64,000 bases of DNA from Symsagittifera roscoffensis (Eukaryota > Xenacoelomorpha > Acoela > Convolutidae). How positions within the stretch are numbered: position 1 is the first letter of the stretch; the number at the start of each line of letters is the position of its first letter. Of this stretch, positions 1-14,500 are shown piece by piece. A model generated the notes under the pieces. The model saw only the letters and a program-made list of their open reading frames with translations, did not search any database and was not told where the DNA came from. Location of the stretch: positions 53,586,312 through 53,650,311 of the forward strand of contig NC_087066.1 in assembly GCF_963678635.1 (NCBI RefSeq), given 5' to 3'. A program made the translations under genes and the position numbers.

Positions 1-282
1 GGATTACAAAAACATTTAAAGAAACTTGCGTCAGTTTCGATAATTAGTTGGTTGGATTTTCGACTTTTCAGACAGAATGACACCTAATTTAAATAAAAGA
101 CGGAACTATCAAATGATGGAAATCTGGCACTTTCAGACCCGGATTTTATTGGTAAGTCAATGGAACTAAATCTTGATAATTTCATGGAGGGTAGCTTTGA
201 TCATTTGCTCTCGGTTTATGTATCAAAATCGCTGAAAATCCAAGTGAATGTTGTCCAAAAAAATGCATTGTAGATAATCAAA

Positions 283-410
283 ACAATAATTTATGTATGA
301 AATGAAATTTTTCAAATCAGCCAGCTACCCAAAACCGATCTACCTCAGAACCAAAACGAGGCAGAAATATGACCGCCGACCCGCAGGCAGGAGCAGTTCC
401 TGGACATGAG
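283..410. repeat. Diverged duplicate of the exon 43 donor region
   Basis: Positions 283-376 share CCGATCTACCTCAGAACC and flanking sequence with 2276-2345, which lies just past the exon 43 donor. Similarity resumes at CTGGACATGA, which in the original is inside exon 43. The donor hexamer is not preserved in the copy, so it is unlikely to be spliced. Confidence 0.6.
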
Positions 411-1274
411 AGCTGACCCAGCTGACCGTTCAGCTCTCATCTATTCTCGCTCTGTTTGGGGACGAAGATGTTCTCGCTAGAAATTAAAGCGACTAAAACC
501 AAAGACGAAACTTATGAATTTGCTGGTGAACAAAGAACAGTGTGAAAAAAGTTAAAAGACTGAATGATCGAAACAAAATTCTGGCACTGTTTTAAAATTA
601 ATTTAATAATGTTTTCTTTTTGCGTATTTAATTATACTGCAACCTGCTTTTAAATGCCAAAATATAAGGCAGTTCATTGTTTTTTGTTGGCATTTCCGAG
701 GCTGTATAATATAACATTCAGATAAAACAGCACACGAAAAGGCTAGCTTCAAGAACAGTTTATTGTGTGCGTTTATAGAGCTATGAAACGAATTGAATAG
801 TTTATTCACGGAGTATGCGTCATAATATACAAAAAGAACAAAAAGGGAACGTTTAAACGGAAAATTTTTGAATTGAATGAGGTATAAAAAAACGTAGCGC
901 TAAATCGAAAATTACCAATACTGAAATTAATAATAACCAAAAATGCTCATTTTTTTTCAAAATGTTTGACAAATTAAGCCCATCATGGTCCAGTATGTTT
1001 CCAGATTGATGATTCCTAGCTAAAAGAGAGATCAATTGGTCAATTTTGTACTTCCCACTTCAGGTATTGAGCCGAATTTGGCTCACCCTGTTCCAATCGA
1101 CAAAAAATATATCGAGATGTCTTTTCTTGAGGTGTCAGGTTAAGAATCACGTTCCACAAGGATGGCTTTACCCTGCCAATTTGCCGAATTTAAATTAAAT
1201 GCCAACGTTTGCTTGTATTTCTAGTTCGGAGATCGTTCGGGCGGTCAAAAATGTGGGGGGCAAAAGAACAACGT

Positions 1275-1910
1275 TTAAAACTTTTTGGTCACTTTTTGCA
1301 TGGCAGCAGATATTTGATATTGCATGGAAAAATCAAGTAACTGAATTTTTCTGAATTTTGCTTGAGTAAAATGGAAGCAGCAACCAAAACGCAAGGCAGT
1401 AGAAAATTGGGTTATTACAGCCGCTAAAAATTCAGTTTTATAATCCGAAAGAAAATTTTGCGGATGAAATTCCACGGTGCTTTTTTCGTGGCATTTCTGT
1501 TTCAAAACACGCAAGATGTAAGTGTAGAGATTTTCTTTTTTTCCGATCAATAAAACACAACAAACTGGAATTTTAGTGCTGAAAAACCGCAACATTTTGA
1601 ATAAAGCTGTTCAACAGGTCTTGGAGCTGTACCATTGCACAATAAGGCAGAACTTGTTGTCCATCACTTGTTGTTGCCCAACGTCCAGTAATGTCAAGTT
1701 CTCTTATGTTTTTTGGAACTGGGGAGGCTGTTTTTACTAAAGATACGCCAACTGTTCCATATTCAGGCCGTAGAAAATTTGTTAACAAATTTTCAGAGAT
1801 TAATTTGTCGTGAAGTTTTTTGAGAGATTGTGTTGGGTCTCTTGCAATAGCATCGTACAGTTGACGGATGAAGTTTTTTTTTGCAATTTTTTCCCACTCT
1901 GTTTCATGGT
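1275..1910 (-). pseudogene. MULE-type transposase remnant 1 (FLYWCH/MULE, frame-broken)
   Basis: Two overlapping minus-strand frames carry fragments of one protein. The first (stop at about 1573) starts with NHETEWEKIAKK, like the last His of a FLYWCH zinc finger, and continues PVPKNIRELDITGRWATTSD. The second has FLSDYKTEFLAAVITQF and FGCCFHFTQAKFRKIQL, resembling the acidic-residue and C.FH..Q motifs of MULE transposase domains. A frameshift near 1590 separates them, and an in-frame stop lies just upstream of 1905. Family assignment rests on remembered motif style. It is inert as it stands. Confidence 0.55.
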
Positions 1911-2356
1911 TTTAATTGTTTTCGTCATGAAGAATATGGGAAACCTTTACATTGGTAGAGAGACGAGTAGAGCAATTTTTGTTCTGAGCAAACAAAGTGT
2001 ATTTTTTGGGAATTTTTGCTATTTCGTTTGAATCAAAAGCCATTAAAAACTAAGTTTGTTCCTTTTCCACGCCTATTTAGTTCAAAACTTCTAATCTCTA
2101 ATTATGTTAAAATTTCAAGTTTTTGCTGATATTACTATCTCAAATCTGATTGTCAGAAATTTGGTCAAAACTAAAAGCCAAATTTCTCATTCAATTTTAT
2201 GTTTTTTTAATCTATATGCTAAAGTTACAGTCACCGTAATTTCCAATAATTACGGTTAATTTAGGCTTGAAATGAAATGTAGTCAATCAGCCAGCCAACC
2301 CAAACCGATCTACCTCAGAACCGAAACGAAGCCGGCAGAAATAAACGGTGACTAAC

Positions 2357-2595
2357 TTTTCTAGTCTGGACATGACCATCTCCTGAGTCACATTCGCAGT
2401 CGTCTGAGCCGAGAAGTTGATCGTGTTCAGAATGTACTTCGTCTCTGGTAGTGTCAGAAGGAAGTGGTTTATGATAGCCGACTTCCCTGTTCCCGTGGGC
2501 CCTATGAAGCCCATGGGAATTCCGGATTCGAGCATCTTCTGCAGAAAGTACCTCTGTCGAACTGTATCTACAGTCTCGATTATGATTTCGGCAAT
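2357..2595 (-). CDS. Dynein heavy chain exon 43 (AAA3 Walker A)
   Basis: 79 codons, [40 protein letters not shown] and [28 protein letters not shown] is the AAA3 P-loop and INFSAQTTA its usual partner. Acceptor TTTTCAG, donor AA|GTTAGT. The next exon is not in the window. Confidence 0.97.
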
Positions 2596-5500
2596 CTGAA
2601 AATCAGACATTTTTAAAAAAAAAAAAGTAACATTTTTTTCCCGTAAATTTAACGGACGATGATTAGATTAATCCTTAGATATATTGATAAAATGACTGAA
2701 TTGGCCTAAAAATCTATTCTGGAAATACAATTAAACTGATGACGATGTTTTGAGTTATGCTTACCACGCCTCGTTTTGCCTCTACTTTGGCGCGAAATGC
2801 TGCTGCCTTCAAAACACACAAACACACTTACTCTCTGCACAACAACAAAAAAACAAGAAGCATGCACAAAATCAACAGAAATATTTGATTTTATAACTTA
2901 AAAACTTTCAAAATGGCAGCACTCATTCGGAGCTTGCATTGTAACTTAATTATAAACAAACAAAAACCCAAAACAAAAATTCGATTTATTCTATTACTCA
3001 CATACGGTGTGTAATCACCGAGTATATCAACTCGAGGAATCTAAAGACAACATCTTTACTTGTCAGTTTATCATTTACCATAATTTTTTGGAGTAGTTTT
3101 TAAGCAATATTAATCAAAACGCCTTTCGAGCTAATTCGCAAAAAACGTTAAGTCTCGCTTTAAATTTAGTAGGTAAAAAGTCCACCTTGGTTTTTTCGTC
3201 CAGCTCGGTAGTTTCCATCATGACCTCCCACTTGTGCCATGATCCATAGCTCTTCTTCACGAACACGTAGTCATACACTGAGCCCCGCTTGGGAATCAAA
3301 AGATGCCGCGGAAACTTCAGATCTTTAGGCCTAAAACAAGTTCGGCCCAAGTCACGAAATGATCACGCGAAAATAACTCAACATCGCGTGAACAAACCTA
3401 CGGTTGCTTTTTTTGTGATAATTTAATTGATTGACGTGATAAATAAAATGAGCTCATTTTTACTTGAGAAACTGTTTTGATGGTTTTTTTTTGTTATAAC
3501 TTTAAAAAATATCATATTAAAAAGTCCTGTTAGCGAAAAACTTTCGCACCTAATAATTGAGTGAAAACAACATGATTTTAAAAATCTTTGCTGTTGATGA
3601 TAGAAGGAAACAACAACGACCAACGACATGCAAAGGTGGTGAATTTTGATTAAAATCAAAAATTACAATACTTACTCCCACCATCCTTGCAGAATTGTTC
3701 TTATGAAATGAAAGAACGGAAGATAAAAACACAAATGCATGGTCACAAACAAAAACAGAAACCAAAATGAGAAATAAGAAAACTCAAAAAAAGCAGCACC
3801 ACCACTCATTTGTACACTCACGGCGTAATACAAATTCTTTCGCTGGAAATATTGAAACATTTTTTAAACATTATGTTTCACTGCTACTTTTCACTAATTT
3901 TTTAAATAAATTTTATCAACTATTTGATGTTTTTTAAATCTTGTAATTCTGTTTCGTACTTGGGCTTGTTAATCATTATTTTTCACTGCTAGTTTTCTTA
4001 TATTCTCAAAATCGTCTCGAATTCAAGTACATTTTTGAAAATCATTCATATTTGTTTCGTACTTGGGATTGTTCTTGGCCCGTTCATCTGAGTCACAAAT
4101 ACTTTTGAAGAATTCTCCAAACCTGAAAACAAAACAAGTAAATGACCATTTGATGAAAAATTATGGAAGACAGCCTTGGTCCACAGCAGGGGCGGATTTA
4201 GCGGGGGGGGAACGCTTTTTCCCCTCAGGGATTCGACCTCCTGCCGACCCAAAGGGTCCACCCTTTGTACTATTTTGAGATATCCATTTTGGTGACTGAC
4301 CCTAAAAATTTTCTAAAGGCGCCTTTGGCGCCAATATATAGTAACTTGGAGGGGGAGAGCGCCCCAAATAAAACGCGATTTTTTTGGCAAAATTTTCCAA
4401 AAAGTGTCTAAAAACGCTTTTTTTTACCTGTCTTTTCAAAGTTTTGCCTGTAGCGCAGAAAATTTGGCCAAAACAGCGTGTTTTTAGTGCTTAGAGAGAG
4501 CTCAGAAAATCAATTTGGTCAATCTTAAAAAAGGTTGACCAAATTTTTGAATTTTTTTAAAAATCCGCGGAACCCCCCTCCCTCGAGAAAATCCTAGAAC
4601 CGACCCTCCCTGGTTGTTCTGAGAGGGGGAGTAAAAAATTTTTTCGTTTTTTTTTGTTTTTGAAAAATTAGATGTGCCGATGACACAAAAAATTCGCCCA
4701 ACTTGAAAGAAGTGGGTTTCTAGTTTTCTAACTTTTCCTTGCTCGGGCCCTGAAGACATCCTCCTATGCCCCAGATAATGCTGAACAAAAACTGACACAC
4801 ACAAAGAGCCAGCCTCTCTTCCTGAAAATAGAACACCGTTCACTTTAAACGCCGCTGGCCACCATGATACGAAATAGAAGCAAACAACAAAATGAATGAA
4901 GGTCAAACCAAGTTTTCTAAAAGTTAGTGCATAATGCATAGAGAAAGCAAATCAAACGCCAGCAGAAATAAAACCCGAAAATAAGTGCATAGCAATAAAA
5001 AAAACAGATTAGAAAGCACTTCAATAAACTTACTTCTTCCAATAGCTGAAAATTTTTAGAGCAAAGGTGTTATTAATAATGATTAAATAGACTTTTTTGT
5101 TAGAAAAACAGGATATAAGGAAATAGTGCATAAAGATTGCAATACCACGGTAGGTCTTTACGAAGTACGCAGTTATCAGCAAATCCGTTACCATACTTCT
5201 TAGTATTTCACCTCTGCGTTAAATTCATTGCTAAGATAGAAAACAGCAACGCGTGAATTTTTGGTTACGGGTTACATAGCAGTATCTAGACAACCGCGTA
5301 TTCAGACTCGTCGGTAATTAGACAAATACTGTTTCAACCAATCAGAATCGAGACAAAGAGGAAATTAATAAATAATAATTTTTTATTTTGGATTATTAAT
5401 GTCTTTTCTCGATTCTGATTGGTTCATACAGTAATTGTCTAAATACTGACGAGTCTGAATACGCGGTTGTCTAAATACAGGCTGCACTCCATGGTTACGG

Positions 5501-8500
5501 TACTTTATAATTTTATAATTTACTTTTTACGTACTTTATAATTTTAGTGTTCAGATATGTTTTTTCTCCGAGATCAAAGAATATTTTGCATACCTGCATT
5601 TTCAGTTCCTTGTAGGCTTGTTTTTTGGACGCTTCTTCGTCCTTCATACTATCTTCCGACTCCAGAACTTCGTCCTGATCCTCCGCCTGTATATAAGTGT
5701 CCCTAAAGTAAAGTAAATTATTCAAAAAGCCATAATTTTGTTTTGCTTATTTTGCAGGGGAAAAAGTCGAAAATTAGTATGAGTGCATTTTTTTTCGCGA
5801 CGATCGAAGTTCCCAGAATTTCAGTTTGTCCACTGAAACGTGGTCAATTTCTAAGAATGCGGTACAACGGTAGACCTCTGATAGAATTGAAGCAAAAAAA
5901 AAGAAATTGATACCAATGGAAACTAACCGTTGAGTTTGTTCATTTTTTTGGGAAAAATCAGGTGCCAAAAATAGTATCGGAAAGTGATATGTCATATCAA
6001 AGCTCTTTCAGTGTCAAGAAAAACCTGTTTGAAATTATATAATTCCATGTTTAATTTCGAGCGAGCAAAACAAGCGAGTGAGCAGGCTTATAACAGGACG
6101 ATAATCTTTTGTTCAAGCACAAATTTATTTTAGTCCACTAAAAATAGTTATCAAACTTTTTAGACCATTTTTTGCAACAAACAGAAATTTAAAATATTGA
6201 AAAAGTCATCGGAAAACATTTTTTCGACTGTCGCATAGTAATAATTCTAATTCAGTATAATATCGCATATCAGCATCTTCGATAGTTAGAATGATTAAAG
6301 CATATTAGACAACAGTTGAAAGATTTTTGTCCAATTTTGTGTTTTTTGCCAAGAAGCGTCTAAAAAAACTTCCAAAACTAATTCAGCTCTAGATTTTTTT
6401 TCATTTTTTCATCCAACTACGACAAAAAACGACACAATGAATAGAAAAATTATGTTTATTTGTTTATTGTGGTCGCAATTTACTGTGCTATTTGTAAAGC
6501 AACTGGTTATAATTTTTTAAAAACAGTCAAACTTTACTATAGCTGTGTTTTTAAACATGTGCACCAGTTTTTGAATATGAAAGAAAATAAAAGATTATCA
6601 AGCTCCGCACTAAACAAAACCACAACGAGGTTTTTGGCATACTTTATCTCAATCTTTGAAACTATCAATTTAGAGCATCGCACTTTATTTTTAATCTAGG
6701 CCTTTTTGTTAACGGCCGGGATCTGCACTACTTGAAAAAAAAAAGTGAAAATTTTTTTAGGCAATGTTCATTTTTTCTTGATTTTCAAACAAGCCACTAA
6801 AGAAAAGGAAAATGCCATAATTTCCAAGGCATCTTTTTCAATCACAACTAACCCAAAATTTAGATCCGAAGCTTACAACCCAAATTTTACGAGCCAAAAT
6901 CTTTAAGCAAGAATGGACGGTTGTGTTGGAAGAAGAACAAAAAATCTCAATTTACCATCAAGAACCATTTTTACTAAAAAACAACATTAGAAAAAGCAAC
7001 ACTTTGTAGAACAAAACTTTTTTTTTTCAAAAAGAGACATTCGTATTTTTTTGCAACTCATTGATTTTCATCTCTTTCGATAATTAACAAAAAAAATAAA
7101 TATTCAATCATTTGATATTAGTATTTGACGTTGCAAAGAGCGTATCTCTGTCATTTTCAGCTTTAACCGCACTAAATTAGTCGAACAATCTCAAATACAA
7201 AAATTAGTCTTCAATTTTGGCAAAAGTTAATGAATAATTTTTATTGCAGCTTGAGCCACCGACGGAAAATTCCAGTTCGATACCTCATTTGACAACATGC
7301 AAATTTCTTTCTTCAGTCCTATTTTGCCAGAAAACATACACCAAAAAATGAAGCTCCTTCAAATGTTCGGTGATCGAAATAGTAATTAACAATGATGGCA
7401 AGTTGCTGCGCAAGCAGCACAGGAAAACCCGACCTATAAAAATTTCGTTTTCTTCTTCAAACTGCGTCGTTTTTAGTTCGCGGAATGAAGAGAGGATCTA
7501 AAAAAAACATAAAAACTCGGTAGTAATAATAAACTAGGTACATTGTACAACATTTTTCCTCATAAAAAACTTTTCCAAATACTTTGCAGATTTTGCTTTG
7601 CTTTTTTGCAAAATTTATATTTCTAAGGAAGCGCTAAATAAAGTTTTCAAAACTAATTTTACTGGAGTAATTATTCTAGAGACAGTTTTCACGGGTTAAC
7701 TTGTATAATAAGCTTACTATTGTAAGCCTATTACAAGCCTGCTCATAAGCATTACTCGCTAAAAACAAGACAAAACATTTTAAATATCAAACCGGTTTTT
7801 CACGACACTGAAAACTTGTTTGGAAGTGTTTAATGTCGATTGAATCACAAATGAAAGTGTTTTAATAAAATATATCAATCAAACGATTTCTATGATTAAT
7901 TGCGGTAGCTGATTTTGCGCGGAAAACAAACAAAGAACAAACCAAAATACACCGAAGACAAAACTCCTCCCTATTTTTAATTGTAGGAACAAAATGCGCC
8001 GACTACTTTTGATAGATCGAATATTTTTGGATTAAATTATTCTTCGTATAATACATATGGCGACATATGGTAAAATCTTTCGACAAATTTTGAGTGGCTA
8101 GTTTTTATTTCAAGACCAAACCAATATATCTATCGGACGACGTTTATCATTTTCTGCAGATAAAAATCTCAACCCCGCATTGGAGAGGAACGTATGTGTT
8201 TAATTGTTCCACAGAAAATCAGGCAGTCCAAAAATATCGAATAGCTTTGTGTTTTATAGTTTTTATTAGTTTTTAATACCATTGAAACTTTTTGCTCATC
8301 TCACCCGGATAGTTTTTAACGCTTTCTTTCCTTCAAATTAAGTTAGATTGTTTTGAAATTGATTTCATATTGTCATTTTTTTTATTTGATGGCGAGGGGT
8401 CGTTCTATTTACTTTGCCAAATTTCAAAATAACAAAAAATGAAATCAGTATTTGAAAAAAATCACAAATCTAATTGGTTCAAATTAGGTGCGTGGCTCAA

Positions 8501-11500
8501 ACAAGTCATTTAAAACCTATGTTCGATCGAAAAATGAAGCGGTCCTGAAATACATTAAGATAATGGAACGATAGGTAAACTTTTTATTTTGCTGGGAAAT
8601 CCGAATATTAAATTCCATTTTTGAAACTAGAAGTCAATCTTTTAACTTTCGCTGTTCAATAGTGGAGTTTGCCTTCCATTTACCAAAAGAAATGAACTAA
8701 ACTTGAAATGAAATCAAAAGTCAAACCGCAAAAAAAAGTAAATTTGAGCCTAAGCTTTTCCTAAAAAAACTTTTTTTTAAAATCATCGCGACCTATATAA
8801 AAGTCTGAACTCCGTTCATCGACTCTTAAAAAAGAACGATTATTTTTGGAAAAAACTGAATCAATATGTAAATATTTTATTCCGCTGTGAACTCTGAAAA
8901 CTTGAATCAACTTGTGAAACTGAAATTTGACCCAGCTTTTTTGTGCCATTTGCACCTTCGTTATTGAAGAGCATAAGTCGCGTTCCTTTTAAGCAAATGA
9001 TTTTGAATTGAACCAAGGAAAATCAAAAGTCGAAGCGCAAAAAAAACATCAAATTTGAGCGTGAACAAATTTTAAGCGTTTTTCCAGGGAAAACAAATAA
9101 ACAAAAACCACACAACCTAAATTTTAAACCAATTTAAGATAATTTAAAAAAAAACTTTTCCATTGAAAAAATTGCCTGTCATAAAGTTTTCTTCTACAAA
9201 AATTGTATGATAAGCATTATTTCATAGACTCAGTATATGAAATTGAGTGACAGGCATTTTTCTTTTATGAAAGTCAAACCGGGCATCCAGTAAAACGAGC
9301 ATAACTGTGCTATACCTTATCTGTTGCATGAAGCTGCTGTAGAGACGGATGAGGGATCCGACCAGCTGCTGGTTGGACTGCTTGATCACCATCTGACACT
9401 CTTTCTGCACGAACTTCAGACACGGGTGGATCAGCCAATCAGCGCACAGCTAAGTGAACAAAGCATATATTCAATTTTATCTGAGTAATTTAAAAAATCA
9501 ACCGTTTATTTAAAAAACTTTTTTATGAAACAGACAGTTGGGAAAGAGTGCATGAACGTCAGTAGACCAAAGAAAAATTACTGATGAATTTTTGAAAACA
9601 TTTTTGAAGAAAAACACATGGCGGTAAGATTCTTTGAATTGCGAGATTAATTTATGAAAGACGCTTTTTTCATAAACCTATCCCGACTTGAGGAAACAAG
9701 ATCAAATTTTCATTCTTTTTTCAACTGCGAAATCTAAAAAAAAGAAATCCACTTTTAAACTACTAGTCAATCACATTTTTGGGCCATTTTCATTTTCGTA
9801 ATTGCAGAGCGTAATTTGGTTTCCTTTTAGCAAATAATTTTGAATTGAACTTAAAAATGCATCAAGTCACAAATTGCAAAAAAATATATACTTGAGCCTG
9901 AACATATTATACTTGAGATTTTCCTGAAAAAAAAAATAAAAGGAGCACACTGCCTAAATAAGTGCCTTCATTTCGTTGATTGACACTTAAATTTAAATCA
10001 AATTCAAAAATAAATTCAAATCAGAATTAAGCACGGAGTTTGCACACTCACCCTGACCATATTTTTATGATCAAGAGACAACTGCTCGGGGAGGTTGTTG
10101 TCGAACCACATTCTAAGCAGAGGCTGCCACCCCAACTCACTCGGCTCCATATAGATCATGCCGCATCTGCTGGCAGTGGCAGGGGACGCCTGTTCCAGGT
10201 CCTGTGGCTCGAAGATCATGTTCTGCTGAGAACTCATCTGGATGATCTCACCGCTCATCAGACACAGCTGAAATAAAATTTACTTCACAAATTGAGAAGG
10301 TTGTTCAAGCGCGAACTATCCGCAATTAAAAGGACCATTTAGCAAAACATTAAGTTATTGGTTGAGGGGCAAAAACACCAAAAAATCATCTTCCTCGATG
10401 GAAAAAAGTTATACTCTGGTTGCTATGATACTTTATTCGTTGCTTGGGATTAAACTTTTTTTCGTTCTATTATTGCGTTTTCAAATCTGAGTGAAGTTAG
10501 AATGTTCATTTACTCAACAATTTTGGTGTCGTTTAAGACAGTGTTCATATCGTAACTACCACCGCCGCCCCCCAAAAAACCACCATAAACATTGAACATT
10601 CAAAATTAAGAGAAGTACTCCTTGCAATTACTTTTCCAACCTATGCAGGGGCGAATCTAGGATTTTCTCGAGGGGGCGGCAGATTTTCGAAAAAAAAAAT
10701 TCAAAAATTTGGACGATCTTTTTTAAGCTCTCCTAAAGCACTAAAAAGACGCTGTTTTGGCCAAATTGTCTGCGCCGCAGGCAAATTTTTGGGAAAAAAA
10801 ATAGGTAAACAAAGCCGTTTATGGGCACTTTTTGGAAAGTTTTGACAAAAAAATAGCGCTTAGAAAAATTTTAGGATTGGTTGGCTAAAAATGGATTTCT
10901 TAAAAAGTACCAGAGGGGGGACCCTTTGGGTCGGCAGGGGGTCGAACTCCTGAGGGGGGAAGAGCATCCTCCCCCCCCCTAAATCCGCTTCTGAACCTAA
11001 GTATCTGTATTTCAAAGTGAATGGTCATCTGTTCAACAACCTTTTTGTTGTCGTCCAAGACAGTGTTCATGTTTTCGATCCAGGACGCATCGACTGGACC
11101 ATCGAACACAATCCACTTCCTCCTTTTGTCATCCTCGATGGCCTGAGAATGTTGTCTGAATATATTAGCCAGCACTCCGTCACTCCACTCGTGTGAGATG
11201 GAGTCAAAGGAGCCGTACAGTTGAGCCAGAGTGATCGATTTCGGGTTGATGATCTCAAAGTCAACCTAAAAAATTGAAGAAAAAAAAATAACATCTGGAA
11301 AAAAATAGATGAGCTTGTTGCTGTGCAAGCAGCGCTAGATTTTCCAAACACAATAATTCAGAAAATTTTCGAAAGCAAATTCTTTTTTTAGAGAAAAAAA
11401 ATTGTAGGAGGTCAAGAGAAATTTAAATTTTGTCATTTTTCCCCACAGGAGTCAATTTTTTTTCAATTTTTGCATAAAATCCAAATCACGACCAATAGGC

Positions 11501-14500
11501 TTTTGTATAAAACTATCTTTGATATTATACGAGCTTGTTTTGGGGCCGTCCACATTGAGACAACAATGCAGCCCTTAGTTCCGTTTCGCACTGTCTTTTA
11601 GTTAGTTTGGAAACAAGTTTAGAATTAAAAGTCGCTTAATTAAGAAACAGTTGATAAACAAGACTTTTGTAACTTGAACAAAGTTCTTGCTAAATTTTTC
11701 GAGAAAATTGAGGGCGCAAACAAAGCGATGTACGTAGTGTCTAGGAAGGTTATAACAACAATTTTTTTGTCTCAGTTCAATCTGGAACAATTTACGAGCG
11801 GATTAAATAATCCCTCACGCGTTAAAATCCAAAGCTTGAATATCGTGAGTTAAGTATCCCAAGTTTAATAAATAGGCAATTTTGAAACCTGGAAATTTTT
11901 TCAGAAAATTAACATAGGTGAAACATCTTTTTAAGTGTGGGCTCAGAACATTACTGGTTTTCAGACGGTATAAAAAATTTTGTTTAAAATGGCTAGCTGA
12001 CAGTTTGAAACTGGCCTGGAGATAAAAACCACCTGAGCATAAAAGTTCCGTGAATTTCTTCGAAATTTTGAATAAAACCGTAAGTCTACATTTTTTTAAC
12101 CATTTTGAAAATCTTGCCCCACATCAGTGTAGAGTACAAAATGATATATTTCGCACCAATCACTTATTATTCAGATCAATTAGCGTGTCTCATATCAAGA
12201 ATCAGATCAACTTAAGTGTGAGCTCAAGACATTACTGGCTTTCAGAGTTTATAAAAAAGTTCCGTTTAAAAAAGGCTAGTTAAAAATTCGAAATTTGCTT
12301 TGAGAAAAAACCACCCGAGCACAATTATTCCGTCATTTTCTTCGAATGTCTGAAACAATTTCACTCAAAATTTTTTATTGCTTTTAAAAATCTTGCCCCG
12401 CATCAGTGAAGAGTACAAAGTGATATACTTCGCACCGATCACTTATTATTCAGAATAATTAGCGTGCCTCATATCATTTTGGAGCAAATCATGAGCTGGA
12501 TTAAATTGTCTCATTTACTACGCCCGCTGAAGGTTCATTCGTTTTAATTGATCCAGATTGGCTAATGAAGTCACAATTTCAAGCCCTTGAACTTCGTGAA
12601 ACATTCACAGGTTCAATATCTCTTTAATTTAGAGCTTTAAATTTAGTACTTTTCAGATCTTTCTAACAATTTTCCGTTGGCAAGGCTTACATCGAAAGTC
12701 GAAATTGGCCTGAATAAAAAAACATACCAAGAATTTCTATATTCCTTCATTCGTTTCAAAAGTCTGAGCAATTTGATTAGAAAAGACAGAAGAAAACCAC
12801 AAACCAAACGGTAAGTTTTATCTTTCAAGCTCTATCAAAACAATAAAAAGACCCATTTTTGCCTGAATTTGTGAGAAAACTCATAAGAAACCGTTATCTA
12901 CAAAAAGCGCTTAATTGTTGTCAGAAAAAAAATCGAAGCTCGGAACGAGTGAAGTAAGGCAAGCGCTTCTCAACACGAGGGTCGTGCGTTCAAATCTCAC
13001 TTTGTTCACGGTTGGTTATGTCCAAATGTTTTTATTAGCTTCCAGCCTAACTCCCACTACTCAACACGCGGTCTTTTTTCGTATGGAGAGAGATATCATC
13101 CATTTTGCCGCAATTTGTCCCACCTTGAGGAAACGGATGACAATAGACCCCTCCAACCATAACCAGAGCGAGAATCGAACCCACAATTTTTGAGTTAAAG
13201 GCTTCGTCTCTTATTCATCCAGCCACCGCTACTCACAGTGTCATCCGCCCCTTTAAGTTGGGACCGGCTACGGTAAAATGATTGACATTCCACCTCCTCC
13301 ATTGTTGGTCCTGCCCTGCGTAGGACGGGGGTAATTTGAAAACAAAAAAAAACAAAATTGATTGATCAAAAGTGTTAAAATTAGTACCGAAGCTCTCCGG
13401 CTAGATTGAAGAAAAAATGCAAAGAAAAACTTTCAAAATCGAAAAAATATATATTTTTATTGAAACTTTCTATAATAATAATAATTAATAATATATTGTT
13501 TTCAGGCTATTCCAATGTTGGATAGTTATTCAACTTACAAACCACGCCAACAACTTTACTGGCTAGGAGAGCACCATTGGACCTAAAGGTCCGTTCACAG
13601 GTGTCTGAAACTTTGCTGAGATTTTTCCTTTTGAAAGAGCAGTTAAATTAGGTGATGAAAATAAACGAACCAGATAAAATTTGGAAAAATTTTTAAAAAC
13701 GTTTGTTGAGTCCGATTTGATTTAACATGCTATCACTTTCGATGACCTATGAGCGTTTTTTGAGCTGACTAAATTTGCGGCAAAACACACCACTCATCCT
13801 AACCCCTGGCCTCTAAGTTAAATCAAGGCACATTGAAACTGACCGGCTGTTCCTCTCCGTCAGTGTATTCGCACAGCAGCTGGAATGCCCTGGCGAGCAC
13901 CTTGAAGGAGCTGGTTTTGCCCCCCATAGTCTCCCCCACAATCATGAAGCCATGTCTCACTTTCATCATGTCAAACTCCTACACGATCAACGAAACAGTA
14001 CTTGTAAATTCGAAAAACTCATCTTACATAATTTAACCCTCATTTGTCGTCAAAATGTCTTGTCGTCTTAATGTCTTGTCGTCTTATTTAAATAGCACCG
14101 CCTTGAATTTATACTTAGCCATCCAAGTTATCCAGAGTTTCAGTTTTTCTACATCCTGATTGGTCGAAAACCCTAATTATTTTTGCTGAGTTATTTTATG
14201 AAGAATCTCCTCCCCTTTCTTGAAAGGGGGATGTTGTTAAGTTGATAATCTCAGCGAAACACCGAACCGTTTCAAAGAATGTCTAAGAGCAGTATTCACG
14301 AGAAGAGCTCGCATCGTTGCAAAAATAGGTCAGGTATTTGCCAAAATGAATCATCTTCAATAACCTACCCGGTTGCGTAGCAGTATTTAGACAACCGCGT
14401 ATTCCTACTCGTCAGTAAGCAGACAAATTCTATATTAACCAATCAGAACGAGACAAGGAAGAAGTTAATAATTAACAAAAGTTTATTTCGTAAGTTTGCT

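Larger units (their letters stand above)
1..2356. other. Intron after exon 43 (partial)
   Basis: No dynein exon is visible. It holds a MULE-type transposase remnant (about 1275-1910) and, near 283-410, a diverged second copy of the sequence that spans the exon 43 donor. The rest is AT-rich without recognisable features. Confidence 0.6.

Noticed and set aside
3423-3860. Overlapping hydrophobic minus-strand ORFs
   Set aside because: Phe/Leu-rich translations of AT-rich intron, with no conserved motif.
4502-4939. 145-codon minus-strand ORF
   Set aside because: Mostly MITE and intron. The real coding part (exon 41, 4733-4821) is in another frame.
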